DNA of 64,000 nucleotides from Nostoc spongiaeforme FACHB-130 (GTDB taxonomy: Bacteria; Cyanobacteriota; Cyanobacteriia; Cyanobacteriales; Nostocaceae). Numbering within the stretch: position 1 is the first letter of the stretch; each line of letters opens with the position of its first letter. Both the position numbers and the translations under genes were made by a program. The stretch lies in the NCBI RefSeq assembly GCF_014698475.1, contig NZ_JACJTB010000001.1, forward strand, positions 186,001 to 250,000, in the 5' to 3' direction. This document shows, piece after piece, positions 22,445 to 30,097 of the stretch. The notes beneath the pieces were generated by a model, which searched no databases, had not been told where the DNA came from, and saw nothing but the letters and a program-made list of their open reading frames with translations.

Positions 22445-23911
22445 ATGGATTTTGTGATTAGTATTGATTCCCAAGCAGCTTTACCTTTACATCGCCAAGT
22501 TTATACAGAAATTCGTCAGGCGATTCTTACAGGGAGATTAACTCCAGGAGAAAAGCTACCTTCAACTCGTGTACTGGCTCAATTACTTGGTGTTTCTCGC
22601 GCCACCGTTACCCAAAGTTATGAAATGCTTCTGAGTGAAGGTTATCTAGAAACCAGTGTTGGTTCGGGAACTTTTGTCTGTCGTCAACTCCCTGATGATT
22701 TACTCAACACCACACCTATTCAAGCAAAATTACCAGCAAATCCGCGTACCATATCCTTGTCAACCTATGGTGAAAGGTTGAGTCAGGGTAAATTTCTACA
22801 CATCCCCGAAGCAGATGTAGAGATTAGCTTTAGTTATGGACGACCCGCTTTTGATGAGTTTCCGATTAAGTTGTGGCGTAAGCTCTTATCTCGCCATTGT
22901 CAGTCTAGTAAGTCAGTGCTTGATTATACTTATAATTCACAGGGTTATCAACTTTTGCGGGAAGCGATCGCAGCTTATCTATCTCGCTCCAGAGCCGTGA
23001 AATGTAACTCTGAGCAAATCATAATTGTCGGTGGTTCACAACAGGGGATTGATTTAATTACTCGTATATTAATTAACCCTGGTGATTGCATAGCAGTGGA
23101 AGATCCAGGATATTTAAGTGCTAGACGAGCTTTTTTAGTCCAGGGAGCTAATTTATTTCCTGTAGCTGTAGATCAGTCAGGATTAATTGTCCATCATTTA
23201 ACAACAGGTATAATTCCTAACATTAAACTTGTTTATGTCACCCCATCACATCAATTTCCCACAGGTGCGACACTATCTCTGACTCGCAGGTTAGAGTTAC
23301 TAGCTTGGGCAAAAAAATCAGGGGTAATGATTATTGAAGATGACTATGATAGCGAGTATCGTTATGGTGAACGACCGATTCCCGCATTGCAAGGATTAGA
23401 CCAAGGTAACTCAGTCATTTATGTGGGGACATTTTCTAAAGTTTTATTTCCGGCTTTACGTCTGGGTTACTTAGTTTTACCTCCAGATTTAGTACCAATA
23501 TTTGCCCGTGGGAAATGGTTAGCAGATCGGCAATGCAGTTTATTAGAACAATACACCTTGACTGATTTTATTACCGAAGGACATTTAGAACGACATATTA
23601 GACGGATGCGATCGCTCTACGACGGACGCAGGCAAACTTTGGTACAGTCTTTATTTGACCATTTTGGTGACAAAATCAAAATACTAGGAGAAAATGCCGG
23701 AATGCACTTAATGGTCAAGTTCAATACCAAACTCAGTGATGATGAAATAGTTCAGCGTGCTGCTCTGGCTGGAGTGAATATAGGGGCAGCATCTCCTCAA
23801 TATTTAAAAGATAGCCCTGGTAGTGAATTTATCTTTGGATATGCTGAACTCAGTCATCAGAAAATACAAGAGGGAGTACGTCGATTAGCTCAGGTGACTT
23901 TAATTGATTAA
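22445..23911 (+). CDS. MocR/GntR-family regulator with aminotransferase domain
   Basis: 488 residues. The N-terminal winged helix of the GntR type (residues ~1-80: 'HRQVYTEIRQAILTGRLTPG', 'STRVLAQLLGVSRATVTQSY', 'EMLLSEGYLETSVGSGTFV') is joined by a linker to a class-I aminotransferase-like domain. In it 'VYVTPSHQFPTGATLSLTRR', 'IIEDDYDSEYRYGERPIPAL' and 'GTFSKVLFPALRLGY' are visible; the Lys in the last is the PLP-binding lysine. The domain senses PLP or an amine ligand and controls DNA binding. It most likely regulates the divergent PPOX gene. Its stop overlaps the stop of the convergent methyltransferase gene in a TTAA. Confidence 0.9.
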   Translation: MDFVISIDSQAALPLHRQVYTEIRQAILTGRLTPGEKLPSTRVLAQLLGVSRATVTQSYEMLLSEGYLETSVGSGTFVCRQLPDDLLNTTPIQAKLPANPRTISLSTYGERLSQGKFLHIPEADVEISFSYGRPAFDEFPIKLWRKLLSRHCQSSKSVLDYTYNSQGYQLLREAIAAYLSRSRAVKCNSEQIIIVGGSQQGIDLITRILINPGDCIAVEDPGYLSARRAFLVQGANLFPVAVDQSGLIVHHLTTGIIPNIKLVYVTPSHQFPTGATLSLTRRLELLAWAKKSGVMIIEDDYDSEYRYGERPIPALQGLDQGNSVIYVGTFSKVLFPALRLGYLVLPPDLVPIFARGKWLADRQCSLLEQYTLTDFITEGHLERHIRRMRSLYDGRRQTLVQSLFDHFGDKIKILGENAGMHLMVKFNTKLSDDEIVQRAALAGVNIGAASPQYLKDSPGSEFIFGYAELSHQKIQEGVRRLAQVTLID

Positions 23912-24564
23912 GCGGACATGATATCAGTCCGTTCAAAAACTACGGAGAGATTATTGGCTGGCATTTCGTAAATCTGTTTCAAGACAAGATGTTCGGTTTG
24001 AGCGGCGGCTATGACATCATCTAAGTTACGCACACCCCATTCTGGGTTTTGGGAACGTAAATATTCATCAAAAGCGGCATTACTTGGGGCTGTATGTTCT
24101 CCACCTTGTTTAAAAGGCCCATATAAATAAAGAATACCGCCCACAGGTAAAATACGACTCGCCCCTGCCATCAGTCCTAAACAGGCTGACCAAGGTGAAA
24201 TGTGAATCATATTAATATTGACGATGGCGACAATGGGCGAATTATTTAGCAACTGGGTTGTTGTTTCTTGCTCTACCACCCACACAGGTTCCTTAGCATC
24301 AAGTTCCAGTGGTGGATAAATGTTTTGACATTCATAGTGTTCAGTCCAGGCAACTATACTAGCTCTGGCTTGGGGGCTGACATCTGTTGGTAGCCACATC
24401 ACATTTCTCAGTTGCGATGTAAAATAAACTGCGTGTTCACCTGTACCACTGGCAATTTCCAAGACTGTTCCACTGTCAGGCAATACTTTTAAAAGGACTT
24501 CGAGAATTGGTTGGCGATTGCGCTCGGTAGCTGGGGCGGATTGTCGTGCGTCTTGTGTTGTCAT
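23908..24564 (-). CDS. DUF938-family SAM-dependent methyltransferase-like protein
   Basis: 218 residues from the ATG at 24564 (an in-frame ATG at 24591 would add nine poorly conserved residues). It begins 'MTTQDARQSAPATERNRQPI', the normal DUF938 start, and carries the SAM-binding motif I 'GTVLEIASGTGEHAVYFT' and the family stretch 'NINMIHISPWSACLGLMAGA'. It should bind SAM; its substrate is unknown. Alone on its strand and convergent with the MocR gene, sharing the overlapping stop codons. Confidence 0.85.
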   Translation of the reverse strand: MTTQDARQSAPATERNRQPILEVLLKVLPDSGTVLEIASGTGEHAVYFTSQLRNVMWLPTDVSPQARASIVAWTEHYECQNIYPPLELDAKEPVWVVEQETTTQLLNNSPIVAIVNINMIHISPWSACLGLMAGASRILPVGGILYLYGPFKQGGEHTAPSNAAFDEYLRSQNPEWGVRNLDDVIAAAQTEHLVLKQIYEMPANNLSVVFERTDIMSA

Positions 24565-24798
24565 GCTTGTGGTTTTATGAGTTGATTTCACGGTTATGAT
24601 GGCAGTTACACTGTAAATTTTTGCTCTTAGTATGTTTTGAAGAATTTTTGCAGATAGCGATCGCTCTTTGTAATATCTTAGATATATATTGCTTAAAAAT
24701 TGCCATTAGGGATGTGTGCGATCTCTTCATCATTCCTGATTAACTTTTGCAGATAGCGACACCAAGCAGTCTTTTAATATCCACGAAGGCATTAAGGT

Positions 24799-25194
24799 AT
24801 GGTTCGTAATCACAATTTGGCGAAAGCAATATCTGATTGCGGATGGGGGACGTTCACTAATTTTCTATCTTATAAACTAGAACGCAAAGGCGGGAAACTA
24901 GTAGAAATTGATAGATGGTTCCCTAGTTCAAAACTCTGCCATGTTTGTTTTTATCAGATAGGTGAGATGCCACTAGATGTTAGAGAGTGGGATTGTCCTA
25001 ATTGCAAAACTCACCATGATCGTGATGAAAACGCTAGTCACAACATACGAGCAGAAGGAATCAGAATGCTAAAGGCGGAAGGTTCAGCCGTCTCTGCTGT
25101 AGGAGGAGAAGTAAGACCAAAGCTTGGACGAAAGTCTAAACTAAGGCATTCTCCTGTGAGTACAGAAGCCCCACCTACCCTTCGGGAAGGCTAA
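24799..25194 (+). pseudogene. tnpB: TnpB (IS200/IS605 OrfB) C-terminal remnant
   Basis: The 131-residue frame corresponds to the C-terminal third of TnpB: 'MVRNHNLAKAISDCGWGTFT', the zinc finger 'CHVC...CPNC', and the last RuvC catalytic Asp in 'HHDRDENASHNIRAEG'. The wedge and the first two RuvC motifs are missing; an in-frame stop lies two codons before the ATG. It is therefore a 5'-truncated pseudogene. The 3' end with the element's right end is intact and reaches into the neighbouring gene. A functional TnpB would cut DNA guided by an omega-RNA that overlaps this 3' end. Confidence 0.85.
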
Positions 25195-25228
25195 CGCCAA
25201 CAGGCGAAGCCAAGGCGGGGTAGTTCAC
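25167..25228 (+). mobile_element. Right end of the IS605-type element, possible omega-RNA scaffold
   Basis: After the tnpB remnant, a CCCCACC...GGCGGGG pairing encloses inner hairpins (CCCTTCGGGAAGG; GGCTAACGCCAACAGGCG), ending in TAGTTCAC at 25221-25228. This G/C-rich foldback close to the tnpB stop is typical of the right end of IS200/IS605 elements, which supplies the 3' scaffold of the omega-RNA; the bases just after it would be the guide. Confidence 0.55.
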
Positions 25229-26191
25229 GAGAGATTGATAAAGTTCATCCAGTACCTCATAAGCTGCCAGAATATTCAGTCCACGCCAAACAGAAAAATC
25301 TACTAAATATACTTGATTTTGCTGCACAGCTTTGAGTTTCGACCATATAGGTTTTTGTTGTAGTTTCTGAATTACAGAGTTATCATCTTTGCGTAGAGGC
25401 GCAATAAATAAAATATCACTGTCAATTTTAGGTAAAAGTTCCTCGGAGATGGCTAAATCCAAGTCACCTGATTCTGCAAAAATTGGATTTAATATGCCAA
25501 TATCGTCCAAAATTTTGCCAGCAAAAGATTGTTTCCGAGTGATCACTAATTTTCCAGCCGCCACATAAGCAAATGATATCCGCAGTTTCTGTTGGTTATG
25601 ATTAATTATCTGCTTTAATTTGTTAATACTTTGGTTATATTTATCCATAAGTTCTGTAGCTGTCTGCGTTTTTTGCAGAATATTTGCTACATCTTGGATA
25701 TGTTGTTGCCAATTGGCTTTAGTTTCTATCCAAGGTAAAACTACTGTAGGTGCAATTTTTGATGTATATTTATAAATTCTGTTAAAGAAGGGTTGAGACA
25801 CGACTATAATTAAGTCAGGACGCAACAAAAGAAGTTTTTCTAAGTTAATTTGACCACTGGAACTGCGGATGATTTCTACTCCATCTGTTTTTCCTTGAAA
25901 GTAATCAAAGTCACTCTCGATTTCATTGGTAATCCAAGTTGCGATCGGCTTGATATCTAAAGCTAAAACAGCAGCAAAACTATTGAAATCTAAGGTGACA
26001 ATTCGTTTTGGGTTGAAGGGAATACAACTTTCTCCCTTGACATGCTGAACTATTCGACATGGAACACTTTTTTGCAAAGAGTTGGAGTTACTGACTTTTG
26101 GAGTCAAACTTTGATTAACAACCCAAACAAATGTAAATATCAAAATTCCACACAAAAATAGAGCAATAAAGTGACGTGAAATCAATTTCAT
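25175..26191 (-). CDS. Iron-siderophore ABC transporter substrate-binding protein (FecB-like), C-terminus altered by IS end
   Basis: 338 residues with an N-terminal signal peptide or anchor (HFIALFLCGILIFTFVWVVN) and the periplasmic FecB/FhuD-type fold: 'PKRIVTLDFNSFAAVLALDI', 'LLLLRPDLIIVVSQPFF', 'WQQHIQDVANILQKTQTATE' and 'RGLNILAAYEVLDELYQSL'. It would bind a ferric siderophore in the periplasm and hand it to an inner-membrane ABC transporter, not present here. The last ~17 codons (VNYPALASPVGVSLPEG) are read from the IS605 right end, so the native C-terminus was replaced; the loss is small and the protein may still work. Downstream of the TonB receptor gene on the same strand. Confidence 0.85.
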   Translation of the reverse strand: MKLISRHFIALFLCGILIFTFVWVVNQSLTPKVSNSNSLQKSVPCRIVQHVKGESCIPFNPKRIVTLDFNSFAAVLALDIKPIATWITNEIESDFDYFQGKTDGVEIIRSSSGQINLEKLLLLRPDLIIVVSQPFFNRIYKYTSKIAPTVVLPWIETKANWQQHIQDVANILQKTQTATELMDKYNQSINKLKQIINHNQQKLRISFAYVAAGKLVITRKQSFAGKILDDIGILNPIFAESGDLDLAISEELLPKIDSDILFIAPLRKDDNSVIQKLQQKPIWSKLKAVQQNQVYLVDFSVWRGLNILAAYEVLDELYQSLVNYPALASPVGVSLPEG

Positions 26192-26242
26192 AAATTTGCG
26201 CTGGATACCACAAGATGAGTAAACATCTTCCGAAATAACTAG

Positions 26243-26323
26243 AATTCAGGAGTCAGAATTCAGAATTACAATCAGCATTGAGCAGAATTTGACTCAATTT
26301 CCCAACATACTGACTCCTGAATT
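26243..26323. repeat. 14-bp inverted repeat of the GGAGTCAGAATTCAG type
   Basis: AATTCAGGAGTCAG (26243-26256) is repeated in inverse at 26310-26323 between the receptor and FecB genes. The AGGAGTCAGAATTCAG motif is a short interspersed repeat of Nostoc-type genomes and also occurs around 815-840. As a stem it could shape the receptor-fecB transcript and lower expression of the second gene. Confidence 0.6.
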
Positions 26324-26339
26324 TTGACAAATTCAATTA

Positions 26340-29024
26340 TCAAAAAGTCCAAGAAATAGTTCCTTGAACTGTCAATGGCTCACCATAGGAGACTCGTAAA
26401 CTATTGAAAGAATTTTCAAAATAGTTTACGTCAAAGAGGTTTCTGATATTGATAGCTGCACGGAATCCGTCTTTTTTGTAGAAGACAGCAGCATTAGTTG
26501 TTACATAGCTGGGGACTTCAAATGTATTCCCAGTATCACCCGCACGCTCGCCCACATAAAACAATCCTAAACCAAAGCCTAAACCCTGCAAATTGCCTCG
26601 TTGAATTTCATAGGTTGTCCATAAACTAGCAGCATGAGGAGTTGTCTGGAGTACGCGATTGCCAACAGGAATGCTATTATCTGCTGTCACACGGGCATCG
26701 TTGTAGGCATAACTAGCAAAGACATTCCATCCCGGTAAAATTTCCCCAGCAATGCTGAATTCTAGACCTTGGCTACGTTGTTCTCCAGTTTGAATCGAAA
26801 AGCCGACATTATCGGGATCATCAGTTAAAACATTCGATTGGGTAATGTCATAAAAAGCTAGGGTAGTTGAAAGCCGACTATTCAAATCAGCTTTGATCCC
26901 AACTTCATACTGTGTACCCCTTGTAGGTTCAAAATCACTACCATCAAAGGCTCTACCAATCGCTGGCTCAAAGGAACGACTGTAGTTGGCATACAGAGAA
27001 ATCGGCTGGATTGGCTGATAGACAATGCCTACACGCGGACTCCACGCACTGACAGTTTGACTGGTTTCTGTATTAGCGAGAAAATCTTGGTCAGTTTGGG
27101 TGAAGACATCAAATCTGCCACTTACGAGTAGCTTTAAATTGTCTGCGATCGCTACTTGATCTTGTAAGACAATCCCAAGCTCATCAGTTACCGTCTTAGT
27201 ATCTAGCTCAAATGTCACATCGCTACGCGCTTGACCGTAAACAGGATTAAAGATATCAATGGGTGCGCCTGATCTGCCTGTAAATTTTAAGGTATTATTC
27301 AGCCTGCCTAAATCCACACCAAATAGTAATTGATGCTTGATTGAACCTGTATCAAACTTACCAATTACATTCGTCGTCAATCTATAGTCACGATACCGAT
27401 CATTGAAATCGTTGGATGTTCTCAGGAGTGTCCGATTATCAGCTAAAAGTCGAGTTCCGATATTGACCCCAGAAGCATCATAGTTAACGTATCCATATCG
27501 AAAAGTATTATTAATCGACCAATTCTCATTAAACTTATGCTCTAAGCGATATCCAATCCTGGCATTTGTCACATCCAGTTCGCCTTCATTTGTAATCAGG
27601 CTCCGGGATATATCACCATTAGGATTTGCCAAGATTGTTCCCCGCGCAGGTACGCCCAAATTGTAGTCTTCTTGCTCTAGATACTTGTAAGTTGCTTGAA
27701 TACTCAGATTTGTATTCTCACCCAATGCGAGATTTAAAACAGGCGCAATTACTAAGTTTCTGGTTTGGCTGCGGTCAGTGAAAAACCCTTGATTGCGATA
27801 AGATGCGTTCAGCCGATATAGAGCCTTCTTATCTTCGTCCAATGGCCCAGACAAATCAATCTCACCACGATAAAAGTCAAAACTACCTACCGTTGCTTCG
27901 ACAAAATAGTAAGGATCTGGTAAAGGCTGTTTTGAAACAAAGTTGACTGTTCCCCCTGGAGATGTTGTCCCGAATAAAACCGAGTTTGGCCCTTGCAAAA
28001 CTTCGATTCTTTCAATTCCTGTCAGATCAGGCCCAATGTTAGCGCCTACACCATTTGTTGTACCTTCTCTAATGCCATCAAGATTAGGTTGGCTCAAGAA
28101 TCCTCGCACTCGCAATCTTAACGAGTCAAAGTTAGAAGGTGCGGAGTTACGCACACTTGGAGCATTCAAAAGCGCAGTAGAAGTATCAGCCCGTTGATCC
28201 CGCAATACTTCTTGCGGAATAATCTGAATCGATTGGGGAATATCTCGCAGTGGTGTATCCGTCCGCGTCACCGTACTCGCTTCCGGCACACGATATCTAT
28301 CTTGTTCTCCCGTTACTACCAACTCAATCGGTTCATCCGGCGGCGCTGATGGTGTTTCTGAAGGAGTTTCTGATGGTGTTTCACTGGCTGGCTGTTCTGG
28401 TGCTGGCCTTGTTTCGCTTGGTTGCATTGCTGTTGTTGTCGATGCTACAGCAAAAATCAAACCTGTATTATCATCAAACAACTCAACTGTCGGCGCGGCT
28501 TTCTCTCCCACCACAGTCACGCGCACAGTGTTGGTATCAATATTTGTAACTGTTATTTCTGTAATTTCTGTCAGAGGTTTATCGGAGCGAAATGTGAAAG
28601 TGTCTCCCGATGGTAAACGCAACTGAGCATTAGGAATATCTGCAATAAAATTATTCCCGCTACTACGATTGACAACTTGCAGTTGTTCTCCAGCAGTAGT
28701 CTCTAAAATGATCTCCACACCTTTATCTGTGGGAGTTGCTTTGACTCCTGTAATTGGTACAACTTGAGCCTGAGTGCTGGGTTCTGGATTTGTAGGGGTG
28801 GTTGGTGTTTGTACCAACATCCAGGCGCTAGTCCCAGGTAGTTTGATTTCGCTCAGTTGGGGAATATTGTTAGTTAATTTTTCATCTCTCAACTGTTCTC
28901 CCTTGAGAGCTAAGGGTTGGACTATTCCATCTTCTTCTACGTCCTCGGCTTTAACGGCAGTGCCAATCAAACAAACAATCGCACTTGTCAGCAAAAGGCT
29001 GCGAAATAATTGGTCTATTTTCAT
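26340..29024 (-). CDS. TonB-dependent siderophore receptor with AMIN domain
   Basis: 894 residues from the ATG at 29024, chosen because it starts a good signal peptide (MKIDQLFRSLLLTSAIVCLI, cut after VKAED); the frame is open 18 codons further up. Next come an AMIN domain (about 80-190), a Pro/Thr/Ser-rich linker with PSETPSETPSE repeats, the plug ('TPLRDIPQSIQIIPQEVLRD', 'GIERIEVLQGPNSVLFGTTS') and a 22-strand barrel ending in 'QGTISWTF' with the terminal Phe for outer-membrane insertion. It imports ferric siderophores across the outer membrane with TonB energy. AMIN-type receptors are characteristic of cyanobacteria. It precedes the FecB gene, and a Fur-box-like site lies upstream. Confidence 0.92.
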   Translation of the reverse strand: MKIDQLFRSLLLTSAIVCLIGTAVKAEDVEEDGIVQPLALKGEQLRDEKLTNNIPQLSEIKLPGTSAWMLVQTPTTPTNPEPSTQAQVVPITGVKATPTDKGVEIILETTAGEQLQVVNRSSGNNFIADIPNAQLRLPSGDTFTFRSDKPLTEITEITVTNIDTNTVRVTVVGEKAAPTVELFDDNTGLIFAVASTTTAMQPSETRPAPEQPASETPSETPSETPSAPPDEPIELVVTGEQDRYRVPEASTVTRTDTPLRDIPQSIQIIPQEVLRDQRADTSTALLNAPSVRNSAPSNFDSLRLRVRGFLSQPNLDGIREGTTNGVGANIGPDLTGIERIEVLQGPNSVLFGTTSPGGTVNFVSKQPLPDPYYFVEATVGSFDFYRGEIDLSGPLDEDKKALYRLNASYRNQGFFTDRSQTRNLVIAPVLNLALGENTNLSIQATYKYLEQEDYNLGVPARGTILANPNGDISRSLITNEGELDVTNARIGYRLEHKFNENWSINNTFRYGYVNYDASGVNIGTRLLADNRTLLRTSNDFNDRYRDYRLTTNVIGKFDTGSIKHQLLFGVDLGRLNNTLKFTGRSGAPIDIFNPVYGQARSDVTFELDTKTVTDELGIVLQDQVAIADNLKLLVSGRFDVFTQTDQDFLANTETSQTVSAWSPRVGIVYQPIQPISLYANYSRSFEPAIGRAFDGSDFEPTRGTQYEVGIKADLNSRLSTTLAFYDITQSNVLTDDPDNVGFSIQTGEQRSQGLEFSIAGEILPGWNVFASYAYNDARVTADNSIPVGNRVLQTTPHAASLWTTYEIQRGNLQGLGFGLGLFYVGERAGDTGNTFEVPSYVTTNAAVFYKKDGFRAAINIRNLFDVNYFENSFNSLRVSYGEPLTVQGTISWTF

Positions 29025-29082
29025 TGATGTCCCCATACCTAATAAAATCACCTGCTCGTTACCGAAGACGAACAGCAACTAG

Positions 29083-29097
29083 TGATAGTTATTGTCA
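29083..29097 (-). promoter_or_regulatory. Fur-box-like operator upstream of the TonB receptor
   Basis: TGATAGT-T-ATTGTCA fits the 7-1-7 inverted Fur consensus TGATAAT-N-ATTATCA at 12 of 14 arm positions. It lies 59 bases before the receptor start, where a Fur repressor would block the promoter under iron-replete conditions. No equally good site was seen in front of the NRPS gene. Confidence 0.6.
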
Positions 29098-30097
29098 ACT
29101 AACTTAAGTGAGTTTAATCATAGTATGAAGTAATACAAAACACAAGATAGTAGAGAATTTATTTCAATTAGCAGTCTATTATCTGGTTACAAATCAGGAC
29201 TTATGCTGATGTAGTATGCTTGCTTGATACACAGATTTAAACCATGACAATTGCTACAGTTACTGTCTCTAGAGAGTATTAATTAGTTGTCAACCCACCA
29301 AAAATCTTGGGATAAATATATATAGTGGACTAGCCAATGAATTTTACTAGGCATCTAATTGCTGAATCGTCAAGCTTTCAGTCTGCTACTCACAGGGATG
29401 TCTAAAATAGGTAAAAATGATGTTTTTCGGGTTTATTGATAATTAATTGATATAACAACCCTATTGCTAAAGCAATTAATTGTCGTTAAGTTGATAGATG
29501 TTAAGTGAAAGTAAATCTCAATAATATTGAGACTTATTTTTAGAAAAAGTCTTAGCGAATCATACTTTGAGTGCTGTTAGTGGTTGACTCAAGCAACAAC
29601 TTAACCCTTGAGAGTTGTAACTAACATGGTGAATGTTTTCCTCTAACTCTGTTAAATTCTTAGGGTTAATTGCAGAGTTTCAGGCTTGGAGTATGTTCTG
29701 CACGAAAACCTTTGTTGGTAGCTGTTCTTAGGGGGTGCTAAATGGGACGATTCCCAGGTGGGGTTAACTTGAGTCGAGTATTCCAGAAAATGAGCTAACC
29801 CTGGCTAAAGCTTGTAGTTTGCTCAGAGTTGGATATCGCTGTGATTGATTGTGTTGTTGTAAAATTACCGCTCTGATATTCGGTCTAGGATTTTGAGCAG
29901 TAAATCTAGTTTTACTGCTGGTTCTCAATTGCTTATTTTTATCTGAGCAAATTTATAGCAGAAGGCAGGAGGCAGGAGGAAAAGTCTTACTATTCCTGGC
30001 ATTCAAGCTTTCAAATTGTCCTCGCATATCTGACTACTGCTATATAAAGTCTAGATAAAAGTAAGTAGTGCGTTAAAGTGCATCTAGTCATCTAAAA
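29098..30097. other. 1-kb non-coding region between the receptor and the NRPS cluster
   Basis: No gene was seen. It must carry the divergent promoters of the receptor operon and of the NRPS cluster. Noted inside: a single repeat end AGGACTTATGC (29197-29207), an 8-bp-arm palindrome at 29516-29532, and a G-rich structured segment around 29690-29810 described separately. The last 100 bases have no clear Shine-Dalgarno before the ATG at 30098. Confidence 0.6.
29690..29810 (+). promoter_or_regulatory. Candidate structured leader RNA of the NRPS transcript
   Basis: The hairpin TGGGA-CGAT-TCCCA (29743-29756) lies next to a second pairing GGGTTA (29761-29766) with TAACCC (29796-29801). The surrounding sequence (GGGGGTGCTAAATGGGA, AGGTGGGGTTAACTT) is unusually G-rich for an intergenic region here. 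It sits about 300-400 bases before the first NRPS gene on the coding strand, so it could be a leader or riboswitch-like element. No known riboswitch class was recognised. Confidence 0.35.

Noticed and set aside
29025-29078. Longer N-terminus of the TonB receptor
   Set aside because: It would bury the signal peptide behind 18 extra residues; the internal Met at 29024 starts a textbook signal sequence.
29431-29450. TGATAATTAATTGATAT as a second Fur box in front of the NRPS cluster
   Set aside because: Only the left arm fits the 7-1-7 pattern; the right arm matches poorly.
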